NCBI GenBank assembly: GCA_945863785.1 | Contig: CAMBAQ010000073.1 | Span: 1-8,826 of the forward strand | DNA length: 8,826 nt | Direction: 5' to 3' | Origin: Chthoniobacter flavus | GTDB lineage: Bacteria; Verrucomicrobiota; Verrucomicrobiia; Chthoniobacterales; Terrimicrobiaceae | Shown: piece after piece, positions 1 to 7,603 of the stretch | Position numbering within the stretch: position 1 is the first letter of the stretch | How the letters are laid out: each line of letters opens with the position of its first letter | Position numbers and translations under genes: made by a program | The notes under the pieces: model-generated | Database searches by the model: none | Told to the model about the DNA's origin: nothing | The model's input: only the letters and a program-made list of their open reading frames with translations

Positions 1-482
1 GCAGGCGCTTCAGCACTAGCTGGAACGTGGACGTTTACTTGAACTTTAAGTGTAGCTGTGACGTCAGCGTGAACTTTGACACTTACGGTATGAGCGCCGC
101 TTTCTTTGATCGCTTTCTCAAGAACGACTGCATGCTTGGGAAGGTCTTCCAATTTGAGGTCTTGAACGAGACGATCATGAATGTCTTTGGCCGTGACAGA
201 TCCAAATGCTTTGCCAGAGGCTCCTGCTTCGAGAGTGAAAACGGGAGAGAGCTTGTTGATTTTAGAAGCAAGCTCTTCGGCTGCAGTAACTTCACGAGCC
301 TCACGCTCAGCTCGCTTAGCCTTAAGGTGATTGATTTGGCGGGTCGAGCCAGCGGTGATCTCAAGTGCTTTGCCTTGTGGGAGCAAGAAATTGCGAGCAA
401 AGCCGCGGCGGACTTTAACGATATCTGCTTCAGCGCCGAGGTTCGGAATGTTCGCGGTAAGAATAACTTCAGTGTAGGCCAT
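1..482 (-). CDS. rplI: Ribosomal protein bL9 (partial, 3' end beyond window)
   Basis: Large-subunit protein that binds 23S rRNA near the base of the L1 stalk. Reading the minus strand from the ATG at 482 gives 160 residues with no stop before the window edge. The N-terminal domain (residues 1-50) has the family pattern: MAYTEVILTANIPNLG, then GFARNFLLPQGKA at about 28-40. A long charged connecting helix follows (about 52-77, rich in K, E, R and A), then the C-terminal domain (about 80-150). Family members are usually about 150 residues. Here the frame continues into a Pro/Ala-rich tail (VHVPASAEAP at 151-160), so this bL9 carries a C-terminal extension of unknown length. The usual partners rpsF and rpsR do not lie upstream, and the gene has its own promoter. 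No Shine-Dalgarno site precedes the ATG; the leader is A/T-rich. The identification is secure. Confidence 0.95.
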   Translation of the reverse strand, partial: MAYTEVILTANIPNLGAEADIVKVRRGFARNFLLPQGKALEITAGSTRQINHLKAKRAEREAREVTAAEELASKINKLSPVFTLEAGASGKAFGSVTAKDIHDRLVQDLKLEDLPKHAVVLEKAIKESGAHTVSVKVHADVTATLKVQVNVHVPASAEAP

Positions 483-510
483 AAAAATGATTTATATAAA
501 CGGGAGGCAA

Positions 511-538
511 ATCATATCGGGCAATAGGGCAATGTCAA
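511..538 (-). promoter_or_regulatory. Sigma70-type promoter of rplI
   Basis: On the minus strand a perfect -35 box TTGACA (538-533) is followed by a 16-bp spacer and a 5/6 -10 box TATGAT (516-511). Transcription would start near 504, leaving a leader of about 21 nt before the rplI ATG at 482. The spacer contains a tandem repeat (GGGCAAT, one base, GGGCAAT on the plus strand, 519-525 and 527-533) that could be an operator. The box matches are seen directly; activity is inferred. Confidence 0.72.
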
Positions 539-546
539 CACAAGCA

Positions 547-580
547 TTAGGGGTTTTTTCAAGAATGTTGGCACCCCTAA
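547..580. repeat. 8-bp perfect inverted repeat upstream of rplI promoter
   Basis: TTAGGGGT (547-554) and ACCCCTAA (573-580) are perfect inverted copies separated by 18 bases. They sit 9 bp upstream of the rplI -35 box and overlap the T-tract of the adjacent minus-strand terminator. The centre-to-centre distance is 26 bp. The repeat could be a binding site for a dimeric regulator or an RNA hairpin. An 8-bp match with a gap of this size could also arise by chance. Confidence 0.4.
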
Positions 581-620
581 AAAGATACTGCCCGTCGCAG
601 CGAATGCTACAACGGGCAGT
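579..620 (-). terminator. Rho-independent terminator acting in the minus direction
   Basis: The minus-strand RNA folds into a long stem: arms ACTGCCCGT (620-612) and ACGGGCAGT (595-587), then a U-G pair, then GUAGC against GCUGC, closed by the loop AUUC. That is about 15 base pairs with two G-U wobbles. The stem is followed by AUC and five U (583-579). On the plus strand both wobbles become C-A mismatches and the 3' side is C-rich (tgttcccccc), so only the minus transcript is a good terminator. A smaller hairpin (TTGTTC 637-632 with GAACAA 625-620) abuts it on the 5' side. It lies upstream of the rplI promoter, so it does not terminate rplI; what it terminates is unclear. Confidence 0.68.
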
Positions 621-672
621 TGTTCCCCCCAGAACAATTTCAAAAGTATCTAAGACTCTTCCAATGGCAAGG

Positions 673-694
673 ATTATTTTAAAAATATTTATTT
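673..694 (+). promoter_or_regulatory. A/T-only tract, candidate priA promoter region
   Basis: Twenty-two consecutive A/T bases lie 64-86 bp upstream of the priA start in an otherwise mixed intergenic region. Such a tract is a plausible UP element or -10 region for priA. I could not find a convincing -35/-10 pair on the plus strand, so this is only a guess at where the promoter lies. It could equally serve a minus-strand transcript ending at the terminator near 580-620. Confidence 0.22.
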
Positions 695-758
695 CGACCA
701 TCACATCGTAGGATGAGCGGGCTTGCGGTGGGACTCACGGATGGCGATATTGCATTGA

Positions 759-2969
759 ATGTTTGCGAGAGTATTACCCGACCAGGCCGCCGGTCGATTG
801 CTTGACTATCGAATACCGGAATCGATGACGAACCTGATCGGTGTTGGATCGCGGGTACGCGTCCCTATTCGAACCCGACTCCTTACGGGCACCGTGATCG
901 AAGTGCTAGCGACTTGCGAATTCAATTCCGTGCGCGACATCAGCCAGCTTCTGGATGAAAAACCGATGATCCGCCCGGCCCTACTGGAACTCGCACGATG
1001 GATGGCCGACTATTACTGCTGTCCCCTTGAAACAGCTGTTTGCAGCGTCCTTCCTGTGGCGGTTCGCGACGGTCGTGTCTCCGTCAAAAAACAAAATTCT
1101 GCACGCTTGCTTGCCCCTATAACGGAGGAGCAACTCGAAGCATTGTCACGAAAAGCCCCAAGACAAGCCGATGCCCTTCGAGTTCTCATTAAAGCAGACG
1201 GCCCCCTTCCCGTCTCGACTGCTGCGGATCAAGCCGGTGTGAGCGATAGCGTTTACCGAACTCTGGAGAAAAATGGATTGGTCGTGATCGAGGCGACCAT
1301 TGTTGGTCGCAATCCTTACTCCGAGCGTTTCGTTGCCAATGCCGAGTTGATACTGAATGCGGAGCAGTCGGAAGCCATGATTGCCGTTCGGTCTGCCATG
1401 GAAAAACCAGGGCAGCCTATTTTACTTTTCGGCGTCACGGGTTCGGGCAAAACCGAGATCTACCTTCGCGCCATTCGGGAAGCCCTCGATCAAGGCCGGA
1501 CGGCACTTGTGCTGGTTCCTGAAATCGCACTGACCCCACAAACCGTAGAGCGTTTCAAATCCCGCTTTGCTGATATACAGGACCGCATTGCCGTTCTACA
1601 TAGCCACCTCTCAGAGGGAGAGCGACACGACGAGTGGCACAAAATTCACGATGGATCCGCACGCATCGTTATCGGAGCCAGAAGCTCCATTTTCGCTCCG
1701 TTGGAAAATCTCGGTGTGATCATCGTGGATGAAGAGCACGAAGGATCCTATAAGCAGGACGAAGCTCCAAGGTACAACGCTCGAGACATGGCAGTTCTTC
1801 GTGGTTCACGTGAAGGAGCGGCGGTCATTCTTGGCAGCGCTACTCCCTGCTTAGAAAGTTGGCATAATTCACAAATCGGTAAATATCGACTGGTGAGACT
1901 GAATCAGCGAGTGGACGACAAGAGCATGCCCGTCGTTCGCGTAGTTGATTTACGTCGCCAGGCTCGCGCTACACCAGAGGGCGGTATTTTAGCTCGGCCA
2001 CTCTACGAGGCCATCGAGGGTAGGATGGCTAAGGGCGAACAGACCATTCTCTTTCTCAACCGTCGCGGATTTTCCACATCGATGATCTGCGAGGCGTGTG
2101 GCCATGTCTGCCAATGCCCAGACTGTAGCGTTTCCCTCACCTACCATCGCGCTGCAGAACGTCTCGTTTGCCACATTTGCGGACACACACGCAAAGCCCC
2201 GAAGGCCTGCCCAAAGTGCTCCGATCCGAAAATCCGCTTCGCCGGCGTCGGAACCCAGAAGGTCGAAGAAGCCCTAAAAAAGATTTTTCCTAAGGCCCTC
2301 ATCGCACGCATGGATGCCGACTCAATGACTCGCAAGGATGCCTATCGCGAGACTCTTGGCGCCTTCAAAGAAGGAAAGATCGATATCCTGATTGGAACTC
2401 AGATGATCGCGAAGGGGCTTCACTTCCCAAATGTAACACTGGTGGGGATCGTGAATGCCGATCTGGGACTCCATGTCCCTGATTTCCGTGCTGGAGAGCG
2501 TACATTTCAACTTCTCACCCAAGTCGCTGGGCGCGCTGGTCGGGGCGAGATGGAGGGTGAGGTCTATGTCCAGACGTTCACACCTTTCAGCCCTTCTATC
2601 CAGTTTGCACGGCATCACGACTTTCAGGGATTTATGGAACAGGAGATGGAATTTCGAGAGAAGTTCTCGTACCCGCCATTTGGACGAATGGCTATGATCA
2701 CTCTGCGCGGAACTGTTCGCGAGCGGGTAGAATTTTCTGCTCAGACACTTTCACGAAAGCTCAAATCGGCTGCACGGCAGGGAATCACCATCGGAGAAGG
2801 TGTGCCTGCGCCACTCGAGAAAGCCAAGACCTACCATCGATTCCAAGTCTCGATGCGTGGATCATCCTCGATGCATCTTTCCCGACTTGCTAAAGAAACA
2901 TTGGAGACTTTGACCATGCCTGAAGACGTTTTTGTGGCTGTGGACATCGATCCGCTACATCTTATGTGA
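759..2969 (+). CDS. priA: Primosomal protein N' / replication restart helicase PriA
   Basis: A 3'-to-5' superfamily 2 DNA helicase that recognises abandoned forks and reloads the replicative helicase. At 736 residues it matches the usual full length (about 730). The order is an N-terminal 3'-DNA-binding domain (1 to about 105, starting MFARVLPDQAAGRLLDY), a winged-helix-like segment (about 120-180), then helicase lobe 1 with Walker A GVTGSGKTE (225-233) and the DEEH box (324-327). The zinc-binding insertion has eight cysteines in the canonical pattern (C444, C447, C453, C456, C471, C474, C484, C487). Lobe 2 has GTQMIAKG (546-553) and QVAGRAGRG (588-596), then the C-terminal domain. All key residues are intact, so it should be active. 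The codon before the ATG is an in-frame TGA (756-758), which fixes this as the first possible ATG. There is no Shine-Dalgarno site. The next gene starts 8 nt after the stop. Confidence 0.97.
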   Translation: MFARVLPDQAAGRLLDYRIPESMTNLIGVGSRVRVPIRTRLLTGTVIEVLATCEFNSVRDISQLLDEKPMIRPALLELARWMADYYCCPLETAVCSVLPVAVRDGRVSVKKQNSARLLAPITEEQLEALSRKAPRQADALRVLIKADGPLPVSTAADQAGVSDSVYRTLEKNGLVVIEATIVGRNPYSERFVANAELILNAEQSEAMIAVRSAMEKPGQPILLFGVTGSGKTEIYLRAIREALDQGRTALVLVPEIALTPQTVERFKSRFADIQDRIAVLHSHLSEGERHDEWHKIHDGSARIVIGARSSIFAPLENLGVIIVDEEHEGSYKQDEAPRYNARDMAVLRGSREGAAVILGSATPCLESWHNSQIGKYRLVRLNQRVDDKSMPVVRVVDLRRQARATPEGGILARPLYEAIEGRMAKGEQTILFLNRRGFSTSMICEACGHVCQCPDCSVSLTYHRAAERLVCHICGHTRKAPKACPKCSDPKIRFAGVGTQKVEEALKKIFPKALIARMDADSMTRKDAYRETLGAFKEGKIDILIGTQMIAKGLHFPNVTLVGIVNADLGLHVPDFRAGERTFQLLTQVAGRAGRGEMEGEVYVQTFTPFSPSIQFARHHDFQGFMEQEMEFREKFSYPPFGRMAMITLRGTVRERVEFSAQTLSRKLKSAARQGITIGEGVPAPLEKAKTYHRFQVSMRGSSSMHLSRLAKETLETLTMPEDVFVAVDIDPLHLM

Positions 2970-2977
2970 TCGAGTAG

Positions 2978-5374
2978 ATGCGAGTTCATCCTGTTATTTA
3001 TTATTTTTTCAAAAATTTCATCCGCCTGGCGCTGGTGGTGATTTTTGTGGGCGTTCCTGCCGCTGCGTATTACTTGCGCTTCCAGGGTATAGGTTTTGGA
3101 GCCAAGGAAGCTCTAGGGGCCGCATTAAGCAGTCCGCTGGTCGAAGTTCAAATAGGCAAACTGGCACTGGATCCCTTTATCGGATTGCTGGCTAAAAATG
3201 TGGTTGTGCGTGAAACGAAACATCACGGACGGACGCTGGGCACCCTCGACACGCTGGCTATCTCACTCAATCTTAGCCAACTCATGCACAGGTCTCTGGT
3301 TGTTGATCGTCTGAGCCTTTTCAACGCCAGCGCGTCGAGTCCTCTTAACGAAAACTATCCAACTGCTCGATTGAAAGTCGAAGATATCCATGGTGAGATC
3401 GTGGTACTCGGGGACCGCCTGCGACTGAGCCTACTTGAGGGTGTCATTGCGGGAATTCAGATCAAGATCAGTGGAGAAATCCTCAATCCTTTGGATTTTA
3501 AAATGGAGCCACCTGCTGACAATGCCGAGGCGACGAATCCGCTTGCCGCATTAAACTCTGTCACCAGGACTTTGGCGGAATTTTCCTTTCCCGACGGACC
3601 GCCTGTCTTTGTGGCCGATTTTGAAATTGATGCCACGCATCCGGATTCCCTGAAAGTACCGCATTTCCGTTTGTCATCCCCACGCATAGTCCACAAAAAA
3701 GGGAGCCTCGCTTCTCTCAACATCTCGGGTGAATACGCTCACGGCATTCTTCGCATTCCGATCATCCAATTGAAAGACAAGCAAGGCATTCTACAGGCCT
3801 CTGGGGAATGGGACCGCAATAAATCCAAATCGACAGTCTCTTTGATATCCTCGCTCAATCCGACCTCCTTCCTGCATTCCTTAGCGCCAAACAACGGGGA
3901 ACTTCAAAAGCTTAACTTCACTGAACCTCCGCGTCTTGATGCTGAAATCGAAATGCTATTCGGTTCTGAGAAACCAGAGTTTCACGTTACAGGAAACTTT
4001 GTCGCCCCAAGCATTCTTTTCGATACGGTCAGCTTTACTGATGTGGGGTGTAGTTTTGCTTGGAAGGATGGGCTTTTTTATGCGCGCGACATTCTTGTGA
4101 AGACCCAACGCGGTGCCCTCCAGGGGAATCTCTGGATCGCCAAAGATGACCTTCGCATCGTATTGCACAATACCATCCCGCCGACCGACCTTACACCGCT
4201 AGTAGGCACAAAGGCTCGTGACGTCCTTAACAGCACAGAGTTCACTCAGACTCCCGACATTACGGTTTCTCTGCAGTCTCCGAATCTTGACTTCGCGAAT
4301 ATGCGTGGAAAAGGGCATCTCAAACTCGGGCGAACCGCCATGAGGGGAGCTTGGATGGATCGTGTGGAGTCCGATTTCGAAATCTCCAATGCGTGCGCCA
4401 CTTTCAATAATATCCTCGTTGCATCCGGTGACGGGCGAGCCACAGGCATCGTTGCCTATGATGTCGGTAAGCAGGAGGTTCGCCTTGAGAAAATCCGCTC
4501 CACCCTTGTCCCGCTTGATGTGATGACATGGATCGATCCTAGGATTGCAAAAACAATCACCCCTTATCGTTTTCACTCCGCCCCAAACCTCGTCGTTCAA
4601 GGAAAGGTTCACATGCGCGACCCGACGAAAAATAACCTCGCCATACAAGTCGAGTCCCCTGCTGGTCTGGACTACGATCTCATCAACAAGACGCTGTCAT
4701 TCGGACGCACGAGTGCAAAAGTTGACATCCTCAATAATAGGGTGGTCGCTAACGTCAAACGAGCCGACCTCATGGGCGGTAACGTAGCAGTGGAAGCTAA
4801 TGTCTCGATCAATCCCCTGGATCCCGTATTCAGCGCGAATCTCACACTCTCGCGTGTCAATTTTTCGAAACTTACCGATCTCTACTTTGGCTACGATGAC
4901 TCAAAGGGCGTCCTCAGCGGCAAGTATCAATTCAATGCACGGATGAAGGAAGAGTCCCAGATGATCGGCAAAGGGAGTCTCCGAATCGAAGACGGCAACG
5001 TCTTTGCGATTCCGCTTCTCGGCCCATTTTCCTACATTCTGGGGACGGTTATTCCAGGTGTCGTTTACAATCATGCCCGCACGGCTACGGCGGATTTCAC
5101 CGTCGCCAACGAAAAAGTCACAACCAAGAACATCGAAATTCAAGGACGAGGTTTCAGTATGTATGGTGATGGAAATATCCATTTACTAACCGGTGGCTTG
5201 GACATGAGCATGCGTATTAATGCGCAAGGAATCCCTGGACTCGTTTTTTTTCCTGTCAGCAAGCTTTTCGAATACTACTCGAATGGCACTATGGCAGAGC
5301 CAAACTGGAGTCCGAAAATTATCCCTCGCATCCCTGCACTCGGCGGCGCACCAAAAAAGCCAAGCGACCGCTAG
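2978..5374 (+). CDS. AsmA-like (YhdP/TamB-related) envelope protein
   Basis: A 798-residue protein with a single N-terminal membrane anchor (about residues 13-33, FIRLALVVIFVGVPAAAYYL, preceded by K12/R16). A very long, beta-rich region follows, with recurrent short segments ending in Gly or Asn turns and no enzyme motifs. The C-terminal part (about 620-785: VNFSKLTDLYFGY, GKGSLRIEDGNVFAIPLLGP, GNIHLLTGGLDMSM) resembles the AsmA-like C-terminal region. Known members (AsmA, TamB, YhdP, YdbH) are inner-membrane-anchored beta-groove proteins that span the periplasm and help carry phospholipids to the outer membrane. That role is inferred here from the fold class, and the exact subfamily is uncertain. 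The gene begins 8 nt after the priA stop with no Shine-Dalgarno site, so co-transcription and perhaps translational coupling with priA are likely. Its TAG stop overlaps the stop of the convergent gene. Confidence 0.82.
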   Translation: MRVHPVIYYFFKNFIRLALVVIFVGVPAAAYYLRFQGIGFGAKEALGAALSSPLVEVQIGKLALDPFIGLLAKNVVVRETKHHGRTLGTLDTLAISLNLSQLMHRSLVVDRLSLFNASASSPLNENYPTARLKVEDIHGEIVVLGDRLRLSLLEGVIAGIQIKISGEILNPLDFKMEPPADNAEATNPLAALNSVTRTLAEFSFPDGPPVFVADFEIDATHPDSLKVPHFRLSSPRIVHKKGSLASLNISGEYAHGILRIPIIQLKDKQGILQASGEWDRNKSKSTVSLISSLNPTSFLHSLAPNNGELQKLNFTEPPRLDAEIEMLFGSEKPEFHVTGNFVAPSILFDTVSFTDVGCSFAWKDGLFYARDILVKTQRGALQGNLWIAKDDLRIVLHNTIPPTDLTPLVGTKARDVLNSTEFTQTPDITVSLQSPNLDFANMRGKGHLKLGRTAMRGAWMDRVESDFEISNACATFNNILVASGDGRATGIVAYDVGKQEVRLEKIRSTLVPLDVMTWIDPRIAKTITPYRFHSAPNLVVQGKVHMRDPTKNNLAIQVESPAGLDYDLINKTLSFGRTSAKVDILNNRVVANVKRADLMGGNVAVEANVSINPLDPVFSANLTLSRVNFSKLTDLYFGYDDSKGVLSGKYQFNARMKEESQMIGKGSLRIEDGNVFAIPLLGPFSYILGTVIPGVVYNHARTATADFTVANEKVTTKNIEIQGRGFSMYGDGNIHLLTGGLDMSMRINAQGIPGLVFFPVSKLFEYYSNGTMAEPNWSPKIIPRIPALGGAPKKPSDR

Positions 5375-6141
5375 CGAAATTCCAAATTCGCTACAAGAGG
5401 GAGGTGATCGGAGACATCCGTATGAATCACGCGGCATGATTCGAGGACGAATTCTGAATTAAAGAAAATGTGATCTACTATGTAGGGGCGCCTGCGCCAA
5501 GTGAACTCCGCGTTTTGAGCTGTATGGAATCCCACATCGGCAAATTGCTGAACGATACTCTCCTCAGGCGCCGAGTTCATATCACCCGCCAAGATCGTGG
5601 CTCGACCCGAGTGAAGTTTCAGTCGCTGCTCAATGAAATAACGTTGATCCGGATGTGCGTCACTTGAACTTCCGATCATAAAAAATGCCTGGAGATGCGT
5701 GTTCATAACTCTGACATCGCGGCCATCGATCGTTGCGGTGGCCTCGATTAGGAGCCGAGATGAGGCCTTTCGCATCTTCCCTTGGAACTCAAATTCGATA
5801 TCTGCCGCAGGCAAATCGATCTTTTGAAAATCACGAAGTGGAGTTTTTGAAAAAATAGCCAACCCGAGACCGAATGGAATCTCCGTATCATTCTGAAGGG
5901 GATAAGAAAAAACCGAATCATAGCTTCCAAGCATTTCCCGAAGCCTAGCGTAATTCGGCGGGGGATTGACTTGCCGACCTCCATCGAATCCCCGCTCCAC
6001 TTCCTGAAGGCAAATGATGTCCGCCCCTTGCTCGTAAATAAATTTCGCCACCCCATCCAAGTCCATGGCAGACGTAAAAGGATCGCCATCAATCCATGGC
6101 TGACCATTTTGAATGTTAAGTGTGAGAATTCGAATAGGCAT
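5371..6141 (-). CDS. Endonuclease/exonuclease/phosphatase (EEP) family protein
   Basis: A 256-residue metal-dependent phosphodiesterase or phosphatase of the DNase I-like superfamily (EEP/Mg-dependent). From the ATG at 6141 the full catalytic set is present: N9 (ILTLNIQNG), E47 (CLQEVE), H149 (MNTHL), D187 and N189 (AGDMNS), D223-H224 (IVDHIFF) and D245-H246 (VSDHLPLV). It should therefore be catalytically competent. The substrate cannot be read from sequence; relatives act on DNA, phosphoinositides, sphingomyelin or other phosphodiesters. No signal peptide is visible, so it is probably cytoplasmic. An alternative ATG at 6168 would add nine residues (MCCHRSPSI), but the domain begins at MPIRILTLN, so I chose 6141. 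There is no Shine-Dalgarno site. It lies 118 nt downstream of the glycosyltransferase gene and may share its transcript. Its stop lies in the CTAG shared with the opposing AsmA-like gene. Confidence 0.9.
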   Translation of the reverse strand: MPIRILTLNIQNGQPWIDGDPFTSAMDLDGVAKFIYEQGADIICLQEVERGFDGGRQVNPPPNYARLREMLGSYDSVFSYPLQNDTEIPFGLGLAIFSKTPLRDFQKIDLPAADIEFEFQGKMRKASSRLLIEATATIDGRDVRVMNTHLQAFFMIGSSSDAHPDQRYFIEQRLKLHSGRATILAGDMNSAPEESIVQQFADVGFHTAQNAEFTWRRRPYIVDHIFFNSEFVLESCRVIHTDVSDHLPLVANLEFR

Positions 6142-6259
6142 TATTGAGGGCGACCTATGGCAGCACAAGTACTAGAAAACGGGAATTGCCTACACAAGAA
6201 AGAAGAAAATTCCATACGCTTTTACCAAGTAACCAAAAGTCTCTAGCATCACGGAGCAC

Positions 6260-7453
6260 CTAGTCGGAGTCAGGTTTGCGCAGACCTAGTGGATCGCGAG
6301 CGAGATAGATATCCCTAACAAGATACCAGGAAATAACGAGAGACGCCGCCGCCTTGAGCCACAAGTTGGTCCACTTATGCAATGCCCCCCAATTTTCACA
6401 CGTGAGGATCAATGCAAACCCAGACAGCCACAGAAAACGAGTGAGTAGGCGTGGTTGTCTCGCACACTCGGCAATCAGCACCCCTAGAAACGGCGCTAGA
6501 AGCACATAGGAGTTTGTTTCCGTCCGAGGATTGAAGAGCACGAGGTAAAGAGCCGATAGCATCATGCAAACAAAAGCCCCTCGTGCAGCATCATAGCGAC
6601 GTAAAGCCAAGATGGCCGTCCAAAGAGCTCCCACGGCAGCAAGGGCACGAATAGCCAACATCCATTTCGCTGCCGGCATGATCCCGAAGGTGATTAAAAG
6701 CCCCTGCACATCGCAAAATAACCGCTGGTTCGGTTGCCCAGCGACCCTCAGCGTTTCCACCATCATTTTATATTGCTCGATAACGTACTCGGGGCGGAAG
6801 TGGACAAAACTGATTAACCCAAGAAAAACAAGAGCTAGCACGAGTCGGAAAACCATTTTTCGAGAATAGCAGGCGCCAACGAGAAGACACGGAACCACCC
6901 CCAATGGCTTGAGTGCAAATGACAAAATCAGTGACAACGCACTTCGGTTCCAAGCCCCCCGACCGAGATCCACCGCGGCGAAGGCGAGCAACGCGGCCAT
7001 AGGCAGATTCGCTTGGCCATTCCTCGCACAAGATAAACTGGCGGGCAACGCCCCTACGGTGGCAACGAGAAACCACCATTTTCGACGCTCTGCACCAAAA
7101 ACCGAGCACAATCTCCAGATACACCAACCAAAGAGCCCGATCGCAGTGAACCTCCATGCCACCTCCCCCACCCTGAGTGGAAGCCATGTGTAGGGCGTGT
7201 AGAGGATCGCACAATGCGGCAAGTAAAGATACCCATGCATTCGTCCTTTGTAGATGGGATTGCCCGCCCACCATTCGATGGAGGCTTTCCTATATTCGGG
7301 AGTCACCGTGCGTTTATTGGGTTGCGCCGCGACAAGGATCGCAATAATCGCCGCGTAAACGATCCAGATGGCCAGAGCGATCCGAAAAGCCTTGGGACTC
7401 GATAGCGCGCGCACCACAGCCATACCCCCCTGGATCCGATCGATCAATGTCAT
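6260..7453 (-). CDS. GT87-type (DUF2029) integral membrane glycosyltransferase
   Basis: A 397-residue polytopic membrane protein with about 10-12 hydrophobic segments (for example 24-43, 102-117, 126-139, 151-163, 204-217, 264-285, 316-328, 339-351, 365-378). Features typical of GT-C glycosyltransferases of family 87 are visible: GNPIYKG...YLYLPHCAILYTPYTWLPL after the first helix (64-93), RNGQANLPMAALLAFA (144-159), KPLG (182-185), PNQRLFCDVQGLL (241-253) and NPRTETNSYVLLAPFLG (308-324). Family members use polyprenyl-phosphate-linked sugars on the outer face of the inner membrane. The sugar and acceptor here are unknown. Acidic residues in the first loop (E53, E60) are candidates for the catalytic site. 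A GTG at 7459 would add two residues; I prefer the ATG at 7453. There is no Shine-Dalgarno site. A weak promoter-like pair (TTGAGG, 16 bp, TATCCT, minus strand) lies just upstream. Divergent from gpmA. Confidence 0.8.
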   Translation of the reverse strand: MTLIDRIQGGMAVVRALSSPKAFRIALAIWIVYAAIIAILVAAQPNKRTVTPEYRKASIEWWAGNPIYKGRMHGYLYLPHCAILYTPYTWLPLRVGEVAWRFTAIGLFGWCIWRLCSVFGAERRKWWFLVATVGALPASLSCARNGQANLPMAALLAFAAVDLGRGAWNRSALSLILSFALKPLGVVPCLLVGACYSRKMVFRLVLALVFLGLISFVHFRPEYVIEQYKMMVETLRVAGQPNQRLFCDVQGLLITFGIMPAAKWMLAIRALAAVGALWTAILALRRYDAARGAFVCMMLSALYLVLFNPRTETNSYVLLAPFLGVLIAECARQPRLLTRFLWLSGFALILTCENWGALHKWTNLWLKAAASLVISWYLVRDIYLARDPLGLRKPDSD

Positions 7454-7542
7454 GGACACGATTCAACAAGGATAGCAAGCAACCGGAAAGCCTCAAAATT
7501 CCAGTTCGACGAGAAGGCCGACCCAAAAGCGTTTTTGGATTC

Positions 7543-7572
7543 TTGCCAGGACGCTTCACAGACGGCTATAAA
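7543..7572 (+). promoter_or_regulatory. Sigma70-type promoter of gpmA
   Basis: The -35 box TTGCCA (7543-7548, 5/6 match) and -10 box TATAAA (7567-7572, 5/6 match) are separated by 18 bp. Transcription would begin near 7579, giving a leader of about 25 nt that is A-rich and lacks a Shine-Dalgarno site. The promoter lies in the 150-bp gap between the divergent glycosyltransferase and gpmA. Confidence 0.6.
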
Positions 7573-7603
7573 ACAGGCGTCTCAATTAGAAAAAAATCAC
7601 CCA

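Noticed and set aside
27..527. Plus-strand ORF of 166 residues
   Set aside because: It is antisense to rplI, whose minus-strand translation is clearly bL9.
587..620. The same hairpin as a terminator on the plus strand
   Set aside because: On the plus strand the stem has C-A mismatches and is followed by a C-run, not a T-run. No plus-strand gene ends upstream of it.
492..704. Minus-strand ORF of 70 residues just upstream of rplI
   Set aside because: It contains both the strong minus-strand terminator (579-620) and the rplI promoter (511-538), resembles no family I know, and has no ribosome site. It is more likely intergenic.
4199..4648. 149-residue antisense ORF inside the AsmA-like gene
   Set aside because: It is a shadow of a long coding region, with no motif or start signal.
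5399..5439. Near-perfect Shine-Dalgarno (GGAGGTGAT) followed by ATG at 5422 on the plus strand
   Set aside because: The ORF has only five codons (MNHAA), and the GGAGGTGAT is the complement of codons for the conserved Ser-Asp-His-Leu-Pro motif of the EEP gene.
6768..7274. 168-residue minus-strand ORF within the glycosyltransferase gene
   Set aside because: It is in another frame of the same strand over a well-supported membrane protein, and its composition is not protein-like.
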